Positions 9,385 to 18,423 are shown, counted from the first letter of the stretch. The stretch is 64,000 nt of DNA from Acinetobacter suaedae (GCF_008630915.1 NZ_CP043909.1:2852001-2916000); one strand, 5' to 3'. Notes: generated by a model not told the origin, from the letters alone. Program-made: numbers and translations.

Positions 9385-9861
9385 ATGTTAAAGCCATTTT
9401 TAACTTCTTGTACTTTAGCGGTTGCTGTTGCAATGACTGGTTGTGCAACCACAGAATCTTTAAACACATCTCCAAATGCATCACAGAAAGAAACGATCAA
9501 TTTATATAATCGTATGTGGACTGCTACACATATTAACGGTATCGAAGTTAAAAGTAATGAGCTTTCAAATAAAAGACCGTCGATTCAGTTCGATGCTCAA
9601 GCTAAACGCTTCTTTGGCGCAGATGGTTGTAACAATATTCAAGGAAGCTTCGAAAGCCAAGGCACCATTTTACGTTTAGGGCCTGTTGCATCTACTATGA
9701 TGGCATGCATCGGCAAAGACAACAGTGATCTATCACGTCAATACGCAAATGCTTTAGCAGCGACCACAAACTATGAGCTAAAAGGTCATGAACTCAATTT
9801 CCTTGATGCTTCTGGGCAAGTTCTTGTAAGTTTCGTTACGGTCATTCAACCTTTACCGTAA
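9385..9861 (+). CDS. META domain lipoprotein (HslJ-like)
   Basis: A 158-residue lipoprotein: signal peptide with lipobox MTGC (Cys19) followed by a META domain (about 45-150). The typical W-x-A/L start (MWTATHINGIEV), the FFGADGCNNIQGSF block and the GPVASTMMAC block are all present. META proteins such as HslJ are envelope proteins linked to stress or drug tolerance in E. coli; here the role is inferred only. It is monocistronic, with a terminator after it. Confidence 0.88.
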   Translation: MLKPFLTSCTLAVAVAMTGCATTESLNTSPNASQKETINLYNRMWTATHINGIEVKSNELSNKRPSIQFDAQAKRFFGADGCNNIQGSFESQGTILRLGPVASTMMACIGKDNSDLSRQYANALAATTNYELKGHELNFLDASGQVLVSFVTVIQPLP

Positions 9862-9881
9862 TTCCTCTCAATTAAAGTCAC

Positions 9882-9906
9882 AGCCCGTTGCAAACACGGG
9901 CTTTTA
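9882..9906 (+). terminator. Terminator after META lipoprotein gene
   Basis: AGCCCGT and ACGGGCT form a stem around a seven-base loop, followed by TTTTACTTTTT. Confidence 0.8.
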
Positions 9907-9965
9907 CTTTTTGTCGACTTCGTTTACTTTAAAGACATTCATAGAACTAGAAATTGGGGACTTAA

Positions 9966-10490
9966 ATGCAACAAGCACTGTTTGGTGGTGGATGTTTCTG
10001 GTGTGTAGAAGCAGTTTTTTTACAGCTTAAAGGCGTTGAAAAAGTAGTCAGTGGTTATGCTGGCGGTATTGTACAAGACCCAAGCTACGAACAAGTTTGC
10101 CAAGGCAACACTCAACACGCTGAAGTTGTTCTTATCGATTTTGACGAACAACAAATCAGCTATACACAACTTTTGAATGTCTTTTTTACCACCCATGACC
10201 CAACGACATTAAATCGTCAAGGCAATGATATTGGTACACAATACCGTTCTGTGATCTATTACTTTAATGAAGAACAGAAACAACAAGCTGAGCAAATTAT
10301 TCAAAGCCTAGAAGATGAAGGATTAAATATTGTCACTGAGCTGAGCCCTGAACCTGTCTTTTATCCTGCTGAAGATTATCATCAAAATTTCTATGCACGT
10401 AATCCGTCCCAAGGTTATTGCAACTTTAGTATTCCACCTAAATTATCCAAACTACGCTCTAAGTTTTTAGATTTACTCAAAACTGAATAG
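9966..10490 (+). CDS. msrA: Peptide methionine sulfoxide reductase A
   Basis: A 174-residue enzyme that reduces the S-epimer of methionine sulfoxide in proteins and so repairs oxidative damage. The signature [12 protein letters not shown] is at residues 7-18 with catalytic Cys10. SGYAGG, HAEVV and the [10 protein letters not shown] region follow. There is no signal peptide, so this is the cytosolic form. No MsrB domain is fused. A GGGGA ribosome site precedes the ATG. Monocistronic with a strong terminator. Confidence 0.96.
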   Translation: MQQALFGGGCFWCVEAVFLQLKGVEKVVSGYAGGIVQDPSYEQVCQGNTQHAEVVLIDFDEQQISYTQLLNVFFTTHDPTTLNRQGNDIGTQYRSVIYYFNEEQKQQAEQIIQSLEDEGLNIVTELSPEPVFYPAEDYHQNFYARNPSQGYCNFSIPPKLSKLRSKFLDLLKTE

Positions 10491-10494
10491 CAAT

Positions 10495-10526
10495 AAAAAA
10501 AGCAACTCGAAAGAGTTGCTTTTTTT
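10495..10526. terminator. Bidirectional terminator, msrA / exbD
   Basis: Seven A, GCAACTC, a GAAA tetraloop, GAGTTGC and seven T. It lies between the convergent ends of msrA and exbD. Confidence 0.93.
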
Positions 10527-10544
10527 CAATGATAGGCGTTAGCT

Positions 10545-10949
10545 CTAGTTTTCACTAACGAAAGCAATATCACTCAATCCAGCTTCACTAGCACGCGACA
10601 TAACTTGTGCAACCGTGTCATATTTTGATTCTTTATCTGCACGTAGCTGCACTGTCGGTTTTGTTGTCGCTTGCCCCGCTTCTGCAAAGCGTGTCTCTAA
10701 CTCATCCAAACTAATGATCTGAGTATCCCAAGCCACCTCACCTTTGGCATTAATACTAATCGTAATTGCTTGTGGTGGTGGATCGATAATTTCAGCAGTT
10801 GTTTTTGGTAAACTTAATGGAATTGATGGGTTTGCAACCGTTGCTGTGACTAAAAAGATAATCATCAATACCAACATAATATCGATCAGAGGAATGAGAT
10901 TCATCTCATTCATACCACTGTCGTGGTCTTCACCCAATTGAAAGCCCAT
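10545..10949 (-). CDS. exbD: Biopolymer transport protein ExbD
   Basis: A 134-residue inner-membrane protein of the TonB motor. One membrane span (about 21-40) carries the essential Asp23 in NLIPLIDIMLVLMIIF; the periplasmic domain follows. The ATG at 10949 has a GGAGG site located inside the last codons of exbB, so it is preferred over an in-frame TTG at 10967, and the two genes are then one base apart. It forms an operon with tonB and exbB, which powers outer-membrane receptors such as the one at 0.4-2.6 kb. Confidence 0.94.
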   Translation of the reverse strand: MGFQLGEDHDSGMNEMNLIPLIDIMLVLMIIFLVTATVANPSIPLSLPKTTAEIIDPPPQAITISINAKGEVAWDTQIISLDELETRFAEAGQATTKPTVQLRADKESKYDTVAQVMSRASEAGLSDIAFVSEN

Positions 10950-10950
10950 T

Positions 10951-11571
10951 TTAAGCTTGACCTCCAACTAAACTTTGTTGTGTTGCTTTAGTTTCAGTTT
11001 GCACGGTTGTCTCTTGTTGTAACATCGTATCAATGAGCAACAGATGTGCTTGGTCTTGAAGTTCATGTGCCAAACCACGATTAAAGCGCATACAAATGTT
11101 GTAAGCCAATACCGCAGGAATCGCAACAGCAAGACCAAGACCCGTCATGATCAATGCCTCACCGACAGGAATTGCAACCTGTGCTAAACCAGCCTGACCG
11201 CTTTTGCCAACAGCGACAAGTGCATGGAAAATCCCCCACACCGTACCGAACAAACCCACAAACGGAGCAAGTGAAGCAATCGTACCCAATACCGAAACAC
11301 CTTTTTCTGCTTGTGACTTTTCAGCAGAGATCTGACGTAGTAAAGCTTGTTCAGCAACCGCTTTACGCTGTTCAAAGGTGAGTGGTTGTAACTTTGCTTT
11401 CAGTGTAGCCAAAGCCTGAGCAAGTTGAGCATAAGCTTGTTGTTTTAATTGGCGTGTTCCTAAAATACGTAGGATGAAAATCGTCCACGTTGCAATCGAC
11501 ATTGCGAGAAGAACAAAATACAGTGTTTTACTTACTGCATCTGCGTGTTGCCAATAAACTGAAAAGTTCAT
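10951..11571 (-). CDS. exbB: Biopolymer transport protein ExbB (MotA/TolQ family)
   Basis: A 206-residue proton-channel subunit with three membrane spans: near the N-terminus (about 15-35, LYFVLLAMSIATWTIFIL), and two in the MotA/TolQ/ExbB block (about 95-165), including SLAPFVGLFGTVWGIFHAL and GEALIMTGLGLAVAIPAVLAYN. The length is short compared with E. coli ExbB (244) but normal for this branch. An AGGAG site precedes the ATG. Middle gene of the tonB-exbB-exbD operon. Confidence 0.95.
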   Translation of the reverse strand: MNFSVYWQHADAVSKTLYFVLLAMSIATWTIFILRILGTRQLKQQAYAQLAQALATLKAKLQPLTFEQRKAVAEQALLRQISAEKSQAEKGVSVLGTIASLAPFVGLFGTVWGIFHALVAVGKSGQAGLAQVAIPVGEALIMTGLGLAVAIPAVLAYNICMRFNRGLAHELQDQAHLLLIDTMLQQETTVQTETKATQQSLVGGQA

Positions 11572-11613
11572 ATACGAACTCCTGATTTAATCTGTCACAA
11601 GGACTCAAATTGA

Positions 11614-12369
11614 TTAAGGATTAAACTCAAACGGTTGCTCTGTTTTAATCGGGTAAGCAACACCATTTTCCATATACGGTTTAAATTTAGCATTTCGAAC
11701 TGCACGTAATGCTTTTTCATCTAGATTCGGTAAGCCACTGCTACGGGTTATTCGTGCTGTTGTTACTCGACCTTTCTCATCAGCTTCAATATACACTGTA
11801 ATCAAACGCGTCTGATTTTCTAGATCTTTAGGTGTAAATGAGATCTTTGGTGAGCGGCTCCATTGAATCCCGGCCCCTCCGATTGATACGGTTTTAGGTG
11901 ATGGATCTGCTGCTGGTTGAGGTTTCTCAACTTCCTGAACAGGCTGTGGTTTCTCAGTAACTTTCTCTGATACCTTCGTACTAACGACAGTCGTTTCAAC
12001 TTTAGGCTCAACCTTTGGTTCAGTTTTTTGCAGCACCGGTTTTGGCGCTTCTTTTACCTGTTGAACCTTTTCAATCTTTTTCGGTGGAGGCGCTACTGGT
12101 TTTTCAACAACCTTAACCTCTTTCACCTCTTTTTTAGGTTCTGGTTTAGGCATTTCTTTAGGTTTAGGAGGCTCTGCTTTTGGCGGCTCTTTAATTTTAA
12201 CAAATTTAACTTTAAGCGGCTCTTTTTCGATAGGTTTTAACTCAATCGTTTTAATGTGGCTAACAGCCCACAAAACTCCCACATGTCCAATCACAACTGC
12301 AGCGAGGGCAGTGATGATTTTCTTTTTCATCGGGTTTGGTGTGTTAAATGATGCAGGAGATGGACTCAT
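11614..12369 (-). CDS. tonB: TonB energy transducer
   Basis: A 251-residue TonB protein with an N-terminal anchor (about 16-34, IITALAAVVIGHVGVLWAV), a long Pro-Lys-Glu linker (about 45-150, with repeated PKPEPKKE-like units) that can cross the periplasm, and a C-terminal TonB domain (about 170-250, including ARITRSSGLPNLDEKALRAVRNAKF). It is the first gene of the tonB-exbB-exbD operon and the canonical TonB here, unlike the orphan at 2.9-3.7 kb. No clear Fur box was seen in its upstream 230 bases. Confidence 0.95.
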   Translation of the reverse strand: MSPSPASFNTPNPMKKKIITALAAVVIGHVGVLWAVSHIKTIELKPIEKEPLKVKFVKIKEPPKAEPPKPKEMPKPEPKKEVKEVKVVEKPVAPPPKKIEKVQQVKEAPKPVLQKTEPKVEPKVETTVVSTKVSEKVTEKPQPVQEVEKPQPAADPSPKTVSIGGAGIQWSRSPKISFTPKDLENQTRLITVYIEADEKGRVTTARITRSSGLPNLDEKALRAVRNAKFKPYMENGVAYPIKTEQPFEFNP

Positions 12370-12558
12370 AAGAATCTAAGTACCTATATAGATGGTGTTA
12401 ATCTAAAAAACGATTACACACATCGGATAGAACAATTAAAGTGCCGTAATAATAAATGAGAAGTGTTTTCATTTGCAACTGTTTTTTTGTGAATGTACTT
12501 CAAACCACTGATAAGCCACACAAAAAAGTAATGTTATAATATAACCAAAGATAAACAT

Positions 12559-12588
12559 AAAAAAGTATGCTTAAAAGCATACTTTTTT
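12559..12588 (-). terminator. Terminator after purU
   Basis: AAAAAGTATGCTT pairs with AAGCATACTTTTT around a short AA loop; the A-tract on the plus strand is the T-tract for minus-strand transcription. It lies 14 bases beyond the purU stop. Confidence 0.87.
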
Positions 12589-12602
12589 AAACTTCTGATC
12601 GC

Positions 12603-13469
12603 TTATTGGAACACAACCGTTTTATTGCCATCAACAATCACACGGTCTTCAAGATGCCATTTTACCGCACGTGCCAACACATTACGTTCAACATCTTCAC
12701 CTAACTCACGTAACTGTTCAACATTATAGTCATGGCTAACACGCTCAACATCTTGTTCAATAATCGGACCTTGATCAAGATCAGCAGTTACGTAATGCGC
12801 AGTTGCACCAATCAGCTTCACCCCTTTCTCATAAGCTTGCTTATAAGGATTTGCACCCACGAAAGCAGGTAAGAATGAATGATGAATATTGATAATCTTC
12901 ATTTCCCATTGTGAAACAAAGTCTTCACTCAAAATTTGCATGTACCGCGCCAAGATCAATAAATCATTGCCCTGCATCATGTCATTAATTTGTGCATAAG
13001 CTTCAGCTTTATTGTCTTTATTCACTGGCACAACATGGAATGGAATCCCAAAATTTTCCACTGCTTCACGTAAGTCAGGATGGTTTGAGATCACCTGAGT
13101 AATTTCACAAGGCAATGAACCACGTGCATGACGCCATAATAGCTCTAACAACGCATGATCTACTTTAGAAACCAAAATGCCGACTTTCTTTAATTCACCA
13201 ACAAAATTAAGTTTCCATTGCATACCATAACGCTCAGCAACATTTGCTGCAAAAGTTTGCATCAATGCTTCTTTACGTGATTGTAAATGGTCCAACTCAA
13301 ACTCAACACGCATAAAATAACGTCCGCCTTGAGCTTCTGTTGCGTACTGATCAAGTGCGGTGATGTTTGCTCCCTGATGATACAAAAAGCTCGATACAGC
13401 TTGCACAATCCCTGGCTTGTCTTCACAAGTAATCAGTAATCGTGCTGTATGGGCAGTAGTCGTGTTCAT
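12603..13469 (-). CDS. purU: Formyltetrahydrofolate deformylase
   Basis: A 288-residue enzyme that hydrolyses 10-formyl-THF to formate and THF, balancing one-carbon pools. An ACT domain comes first (about 10-85, LLITCEDKPGIVQAVSSFLY) and a formyltransferase-fold catalytic domain follows (about 92-288). The catalytic triad is intact: Asn194 and His196 in IINIHHSFLPAF, and Asp232 in ADLDQGPIIEQD. Length equals the usual 280-290. Monocistronic with its own terminator. Confidence 0.96.
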   Translation of the reverse strand: MNTTTAHTARLLITCEDKPGIVQAVSSFLYHQGANITALDQYATEAQGGRYFMRVEFELDHLQSRKEALMQTFAANVAERYGMQWKLNFVGELKKVGILVSKVDHALLELLWRHARGSLPCEITQVISNHPDLREAVENFGIPFHVVPVNKDNKAEAYAQINDMMQGNDLLILARYMQILSEDFVSQWEMKIINIHHSFLPAFVGANPYKQAYEKGVKLIGATAHYVTADLDQGPIIEQDVERVSHDYNVEQLRELGEDVERNVLARAVKWHLEDRVIVDGNKTVVFQ

Positions 13470-13552
13470 GTTGTTAATTCACTTATTCGAATCAAATTAA
13501 AAAAATCAAGCCGAGCATTCTAACGCTTTTTTGCGTACGACTAAATAGCTAG

Positions 13553-14257
13553 TCAGAGATGATCATCATCATTTTTAAGATTCGATAAGCTAGCAAATAA
13601 CTCTGATGGCCCCAATGATTGCAATAATTGTTCATAAGTCTGACGACTTTCGCCCATTAAATAAGGGCCTTCCAAAAATACCATTTGTCTTAATGCTTGC
13701 CAGACCCACTTTTCTTCCAAGCGATTATTATCACTAATATGACCCGACATATATAAAAAGTTAGTCCAGTTCGTCAGTACGATCCAAAGGTTAATAATGA
13801 GTGCCTCAATTTCTGAGTCAGTCATTTTCATCAGCCCAGCATCCACAAAAGCACGATAAATTTTTTGCCCTTGCTGCATGACTTGTCCTGCAAAGCGAGG
13901 ATAAATCTTTCTAAAGTCTTCGTTATTTTCAACAAGATGATAAACATCACGATGAATAAAACGATAAGCCCAAAGCTGGTTACTTAACACCTGAAAATAA
14001 CTAATTTTATCATTGGCATTAAGAGGGCGATCATCAGGCAATGCCAACATTTCTAAAGTCTCAGCCTGATATTGCAATGCTAATTCTTTAATAATTTCCT
14101 GTTTATTGCGGAAATGGTAATACAAATTGCCAGGGCTAATGCCGAGTTCAGCCGCGATGTGATTGGTTGTGACAGAACGTTCACCACGTTCATTAAATAA
14201 TTGCAAACTGATTTGCAAAATTCTGTCTTTCGTTTTGTTTGGTTTAGCATGCGACAT
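13553..14257 (-). CDS. TetR-family transcriptional regulator
   Basis: A 234-residue regulator. The N-terminal TetR helix-turn-helix spans about 10-60 (KDRILQISLQLFNERGERSVTTNHIAAELGISPGNLYYHFRNK). The C-terminal ligand domain is longer than average and aromatic-rich (LIINLWIVLTNWTNFLYMSG). ATG at 14257 is preferred to TTG at 14266. It is divergent from an aldehyde dehydrogenase gene, and a perfect 20-base palindrome sits between them in that gene's promoter, so it most likely represses the dehydrogenase in response to an aldehyde, alcohol or fatty compound. The ligand is unknown. Confidence 0.92.
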   Translation of the reverse strand: MSHAKPNKTKDRILQISLQLFNERGERSVTTNHIAAELGISPGNLYYHFRNKQEIIKELALQYQAETLEMLALPDDRPLNANDKISYFQVLSNQLWAYRFIHRDVYHLVENNEDFRKIYPRFAGQVMQQGQKIYRAFVDAGLMKMTDSEIEALIINLWIVLTNWTNFLYMSGHISDNNRLEEKWVWQALRQMVFLEGPYLMGESRQTYEQLLQSLGPSELFASLSNLKNDDDHL

Positions 14258-14271
14258 TGAATTCAACCATC

Positions 14272-14294
14272 TATAACATTATCAATAGGTTATA
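14272..14294. promoter_or_regulatory. Minor inverted repeat near TetR gene start
   Basis: TATAAC and GTTATA arms with an 11-base spacer, about 15 bases upstream of the TetR start codon. It does not match the 14323-14342 palindrome, so any role in autoregulation is weak inference. Confidence 0.25.
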
Positions 14295-14315
14295 AAACAA
14301 GCCCATAAAAGCGAC

Positions 14316-14344
14316 TTGACACTTTAGAGTATTTACTCTAAAAA
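14316..14344 (+). promoter_or_regulatory. Promoter and TetR operator of aldehyde dehydrogenase gene
   Basis: A consensus -35 TTGACA is at 14316-14321, with a -10-like TAAAAA at 14339-14344 after 17 bases. Between and over them lies a perfect palindrome at 14323-14342: TTTAGAGTA, TT, TACTCTAAA. A repressor bound there would block polymerase. The divergent TetR gene is the obvious candidate. Confidence 0.72.
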
Positions 14345-14379
14345 TTAAAAAGTAATAAGATTTCCTTTGGTCTACTCCT

Positions 14380-15834
14380 ATGAACAGTCAAACAAAAACA
14401 ACCGCAATGACACCTCATGTTGACGTACAACGATTACATGATTTGCTCGAGCAACAAAAAGTAGCTTACCAACGCCATCCTGTACCAAGCGCAAAAGAAC
14501 GTATTGAACGCTTGGCTCGATTAAAAAACATCTTGGTAAAATATCAAGATCAATTTGCTGATGCAATTAGTCAAGATTATGGCAATCGCGCCATTATGGA
14601 AACCAAAATTGGTGAAGTTCTAACTTGTTTAGAACATATTAAATACTATAGCAAGAACTTAACCGAGTGGATGAAACCCTCTAAACGGCATATCAGCATG
14701 TTACATCAACCTGCAAAAGGTTGGGTACAATACCAACCACTTGGTGTGATTGGGATTATTGCGCCTTGGAACTACCCACTATTATTGTCAGTTGGACCAT
14801 TGATCTGTGCACTTGCCGCAGGTAACCATGCCATGATCAAAATCTCAAGCGCATCATCTAATTTTGGATATGTACTAGAAAACGCACTTTCAGAAGCTTT
14901 CCCACAAGAGCTTGTTACTGTTGTAAATGGTGGGGGTAAAATCTCTGATGCATTCAGTCATTTACCATTCGACAAAATGATTTTCACTGGCTCCACCTCT
15001 GTAGGTAAAACAGTGATGGCTGCTGCTTCCCAAAACCTCGTACCTGTGATCTTGGAACTCGGTGGAAAATCACCTGCTCTCGTACACTCATCGATGAATA
15101 TTCGTGATGTGGCACAACGTGTTGCTGTTGGTAAATTGTGGAATGCAGGTCAAACCTGTGTAGCACCTGATTATATGTTCCTTCCTAAAGGAAAAACTCA
15201 GGAATTCACGAAACATTACCAAGACTTTGTGAATAGCATGTATCCAACACTGGCTGATAACAAAGACTTCACCTCGATTGTAAATGATAAACAATACAAT
15301 CGTCTCCAAGGCTATCTTGAAGATGCTCACAAGCAAGGTGCAACCATTGTTGAGCTAAACAACAATAATGAATCCCTAACCGAAGCCCGTAAAATTGCAC
15401 CAACATTAGTTACAGGCGTAACAGCTGAAATGGAAATCATGAAGAATGAGATCTTTGGTCCAATTCTTCCAATTCTAGAATATGAGCAAATTGAGGATGC
15501 ACTACAATTTATCAATAGTCGCCCTCGTCCGCTCGCATTCTATTATTTTGATGTTGATAGTGCTCGTGCCGAATATATTGCAGGTCGTACCCATTCTGGG
15601 CATTTCGGGATCAATCAAGTCTTAACTCACGTAGCACAAGATGATCTACCATTTGGTGGTGTCGGCGCATCAGGAATGGGTAAATATCATGGTAAGGAAG
15701 GCTTCTTTAGCTTCTCACATGAACGCTCAATGATGTCAAATCCTGTCAGTCCGAAACTCTATAGCCTGAAATTTATTTTACCTCCGTACAATAAAGCAGC
15801 ACACAAACTACTTTTAAAAACCCTCTTCCGTTAA
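14380..15834 (+). CDS. Coniferyl aldehyde dehydrogenase family protein
   Basis: A 484-residue NAD(P)-dependent aldehyde dehydrogenase of the class 3-like group that holds coniferyl and long-chain fatty aldehyde dehydrogenases. Visible are Asn131 in APWNY, the glycine motif FTGSTSVGK (202-210), catalytic Glu226 in LELGGKSP, and nucleophile Cys260 in NAGQTCVAPDY. The C-terminus (PYNKAAHKLLLKTLFR) is mildly hydrophobic and basic, as in membrane-associated members. It may act on fatty or aromatic aldehydes; the substrate is not determined. Controlled, by inference, by the divergent TetR protein. The ribosome site is weak. Confidence 0.9.
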   Translation: MNSQTKTTAMTPHVDVQRLHDLLEQQKVAYQRHPVPSAKERIERLARLKNILVKYQDQFADAISQDYGNRAIMETKIGEVLTCLEHIKYYSKNLTEWMKPSKRHISMLHQPAKGWVQYQPLGVIGIIAPWNYPLLLSVGPLICALAAGNHAMIKISSASSNFGYVLENALSEAFPQELVTVVNGGGKISDAFSHLPFDKMIFTGSTSVGKTVMAAASQNLVPVILELGGKSPALVHSSMNIRDVAQRVAVGKLWNAGQTCVAPDYMFLPKGKTQEFTKHYQDFVNSMYPTLADNKDFTSIVNDKQYNRLQGYLEDAHKQGATIVELNNNNESLTEARKIAPTLVTGVTAEMEIMKNEIFGPILPILEYEQIEDALQFINSRPRPLAFYYFDVDSARAEYIAGRTHSGHFGINQVLTHVAQDDLPFGGVGASGMGKYHGKEGFFSFSHERSMMSNPVSPKLYSLKFILPPYNKAAHKLLLKTLFR

Positions 15835-15843
15835 GATGGTCAA

Positions 15844-15879
15844 GGCATGATCTATCACACAAGATCATGCCGAGTTTTT
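15844..15879 (+). terminator. Terminator after aldehyde dehydrogenase gene
   Basis: GGCATGATCT and AGATCATGCC form a 10-base stem with an eight-base loop, followed after three bases by five T. Confidence 0.75.
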
Positions 15880-15890
15880 ACCGAATTCGC

Positions 15891-15919
15891 TTGTCTTTTA
15901 ATCGTATTTTTGGTATAAA
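15891..15919 (+). promoter_or_regulatory. rpmB-rpmG promoter
   Basis: TTGTCT at 15891-15896 and TATAAA at 15914-15919 are exactly 17 bases apart, about 85 bases before the rpmB start. A strong sigma-70 promoter is expected for ribosomal protein genes. Confidence 0.7.
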
Positions 15920-16003
15920 ACGCCCCTTGAATGATTTCATCCGTTTACTTTGAATGGCTAGTCGCACAAATCGGTGCTGTATGAACTAGCAATGGAGTTC
16001 ACC

Positions 16004-16240
16004 ATGTCTAAGGTTTGCCAAGTTACCGGCAAGCGTCCTATCGTTGGTAACAACGTATCGCACGCAAACAACAAAACCAAACGCCGGTTCGAGCCGAACC
16101 TGCACCACCACCGTTTTTGGTTAGAAAGCGAAAAGCGTTTCGTACGTCTTCGTTTAACCACTAAAGGTATGCGTATTATTGATAAATTGGGTATTGAGAA
16201 AGTTGTTGCTGATCTCCGTGCTCAAGGTCAAAAGATCTAA
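16004..16240 (+). CDS. rpmB: 50S ribosomal protein L28
   Basis: A 78-residue L28 with the typical start [20 protein letters not shown] and basic body ([17 protein letters not shown]). The start at 16004 has a GGAG site and gives the standard length; an in-frame ATG 30 bases upstream would add ten residues not found in L28. rpmG follows after 12 bases in the usual order. Confidence 0.98.
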   Translation: MSKVCQVTGKRPIVGNNVSHANNKTKRRFEPNLHHHRFWLESEKRFVRLRLTTKGMRIIDKLGIEKVVADLRAQGQKI

Positions 16241-16252
16241 GGAGTCTGAACA

Positions 16253-16408
16253 ATGCGTGATAAGATTCGCCTCGTTTCTACAGCTGGTACTGGTTACTTC
16301 TATACCACAACTAAGAACAAACGTACTATGCCGGAAAAAATGGAAATCAAAAAATTTGATCCAAAAATCCGTCAACACGTAATCTTCAAAGAAGCTAAAA
16401 TTAAATAA
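16253..16408 (+). CDS. rpmG: 50S ribosomal protein L33
   Basis: A 51-residue L33 that starts [20 protein letters not shown] and ends [13 protein letters not shown] lies eight bases before the ATG. It lacks the zinc-binding CxxC pairs found in some L33 forms, so it is the zinc-independent type. Cotranscribed with rpmB and closed by a terminator. Confidence 0.97.
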   Translation: MRDKIRLVSTAGTGYFYTTTKNKRTMPEKMEIKKFDPKIRQHVIFKEAKIK

Positions 16409-16420
16409 TTTTGGCTCTTT

Positions 16421-16454
16421 AAAAAAGACGATCTCTATTGAGGTCGTTTTTTTT
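16421..16454 (+). terminator. Terminator after rpmG
   Basis: Six A, then GACGATCTC and GAGGTCGTT arms (one wobble and one mismatch), followed by a run of T. Confidence 0.8.
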
Positions 16455-16657
16455 ACCTTTAAATCCCTATTTCAATGACAATAAAACTTCGAACATTTTT
16501 ATCTCATTACTAGAGAAGATTTACATCATTATTTTTGATAATTCAAAAAATTGACATCAACAAATTCTATTTTACTTGTTACAATTTATTAGAAGTTTTC
16601 TTGGCATGTTTTATGCTCATTTATTTATACCTTAACCGCAATGATTAAGGAGAAACA

Positions 16658-18373
16658 ATGCCACATGATGTTGGTTTAATTATATTACTTGCTGTTGGTT
16701 TTGGCTTAGCCCTAGTTTTTGGCTTTATCGCAGCACGTCTACGCTTGCCTCCTTTAATTGGTTATCTCATCGCCGGAATTATTATTAGCCCAAATACACC
16801 AGGCTTTGTTGGTGATATTAAACTTGCAAATCAACTTGCTGAGCTTGGGGTCATGTTTCTCATGTTTGGCGTAGGAATGCATTTTTCAATCAATGACTTA
16901 TTACAAGTTCGTCGCATTGCCTTACCAGGTGCCATTCTACAAATCACTGTTGCAACCCTACTTGGCATCGGGGTTTCAATGTATTGGGGCTGGGATTTTG
17001 GATCTGCACTCATTTTCGGTCTAAGTTTATCCTGTGCGAGTACCGTTGTCCTTCTAAAAGCCTTAGGCGATAGAGGCTTACTTGACTCAGTTAACGGAAA
17101 AATTGCTGTGGGATGGCTCTTGGTCGAAGATCTGGTGATGGTTTTAGCATTAGTACTCTTACCAGCAGTTGCTGTTTTACTCGGCGGACAAGCATTGCAT
17201 GGCACTGACTCTGAACAAAGCATATGGGTCACAATTGGCTTAACACTTTTAAAAGTAACAGGCTTTATCGCTTTTATGCTGATCGTAGGCAAACGAGTAG
17301 TACCAATGATCATGCAATTTGTCGCTCGTCTTGGTTCACGTGAGTTGTTTACCCTAACGGTTGTGGCTGCCGCTGTTTCGATTGCATATGGTTCATATGC
17401 AATTTTCGGGGTTTCAATGGCGTTAGGTGCCTTCTTTGCGGGCATGGTCGTGAAAGAATCTGACTTTAGCCATCGTGCTGAAGAGGAAACTCTCCCACTT
17501 CGTGAAATCTTTGCTATTCTATTTTTTGTTTCAGTCGGAATGTTATTCGACCCAAGTATTTTACTCAAAGAACCACATCATATTCTCGCAGTTGTTGCGA
17601 TCATTATGATTGGTAAAACATTAGCAGCGATCGCTCTAGTTTTATTCTTCCGTTATCCTATCAACACAGCATTAACAGTAGGTGCGAGTCTTGCTCAAAT
17701 TGGCGAATTCTCATTTATTTTAGCAACCATGGGGGTTGCTCTAGGATTACTCACACTAGAAGCGCAAAATCTTATTTTAGCCGGAGCTTTGTTCTCGATC
17801 ACATTGAACTCTTTTGTGTTCTCAGCAATTGAACCGACACAACGTTGGATTCGCCAACGCTCACATTTAGCTCGCTTGTTAGAGCGTAGTGGTGATCCAC
17901 TTGCCATGCTTCCAGATGAAGTAGATCAAGAGTATTTACGTGATCAAGTCGTGATTATCGGCTATGGTGGTGTTGGTCGCCGCATTACTGAAAATCTCAT
18001 CGCACAAGATATCAAGGTTGTTATTGCAGAAGAAAACCGAGAAATTGTGGAAAAGTTAAGAGCTGAGGGTATCGCTGCGGTTAGTGGTGAAGCAACCGAA
18101 CCAAATGTTTTGATTCAAGCACACATACACCATGCGCGTTTATTGGTGATCTCACCAATGGATATTTTAGATATTCATCGCATCGTCGATATTTCTAAAA
18201 AGCTTAATCCAAAGATTCAAGTGCTCATCTGCGCAGAAAGCAAAGAGGAGGCGGCTGTGATTCGAGAAGAAAATATTGGTGAAGTATTCTATGCCAAAGA
18301 AGAAATGGCAAAGAATATGAGCCACCATATTCTCAATCAAATCGAACTTGCCCACCATCCTGTTGGACATTAA
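16658..18373 (+). CDS. Cation:proton antiporter, CPA2 family (YbaL/KefB-like)
   Basis: A 571-residue inner-membrane transporter. About 12 membrane spans fill residues 5-390 (Na+/H+ exchanger domain, with SLSCASTVVLLKALGDRG and the conserved Gly/Pro-rich ends). A Rossmann RCK/TrkA-N domain lies at about 425-545, with QVVIIGYGGVGRR as nucleotide-binding loop. This is the glutathione-type K+/H+ efflux or YbaL architecture, and the length is nearest YbaL. The cation is probably K+ but not proven. No KefG-type ancillary gene is adjacent. AAGGAG precedes the ATG. Confidence 0.9.
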   Translation: MPHDVGLIILLAVGFGLALVFGFIAARLRLPPLIGYLIAGIIISPNTPGFVGDIKLANQLAELGVMFLMFGVGMHFSINDLLQVRRIALPGAILQITVATLLGIGVSMYWGWDFGSALIFGLSLSCASTVVLLKALGDRGLLDSVNGKIAVGWLLVEDLVMVLALVLLPAVAVLLGGQALHGTDSEQSIWVTIGLTLLKVTGFIAFMLIVGKRVVPMIMQFVARLGSRELFTLTVVAAAVSIAYGSYAIFGVSMALGAFFAGMVVKESDFSHRAEEETLPLREIFAILFFVSVGMLFDPSILLKEPHHILAVVAIIMIGKTLAAIALVLFFRYPINTALTVGASLAQIGEFSFILATMGVALGLLTLEAQNLILAGALFSITLNSFVFSAIEPTQRWIRQRSHLARLLERSGDPLAMLPDEVDQEYLRDQVVIIGYGGVGRRITENLIAQDIKVVIAEENREIVEKLRAEGIAAVSGEATEPNVLIQAHIHHARLLVISPMDILDIHRIVDISKKLNPKIQVLICAESKEEAAVIREENIGEVFYAKEEMAKNMSHHILNQIELAHHPVGH

Positions 18374-18380
18374 TCCCCAA

Positions 18381-18419
18381 AATACAAAAAAGCGTACTTT
18401 AAGTACGCTTTTTTGTATT
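18381..18419. terminator. Bidirectional terminator after antiporter gene
   Basis: Near-perfect palindrome: AATACAAAAAAGCGTACTT followed at once by AAGTACGCTTTTTTGTATT. It lies between the convergent antiporter gene and the gene ending at 18424. Confidence 0.92.
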
Positions 18420-18423
18420 TTGA

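Noticed and set aside
12370-12558. Fur box upstream of tonB-exbB-exbD
   Set aside because: No sequence here matches the GATAAT-type consensus well, so iron control of this operon is not supported by this region.
16831-17568. 245-codon antisense frame inside the antiporter gene
   Set aside because: It is on the strand opposite a clear transporter, has no recognisable domain and arises from the codon bias of membrane segments.
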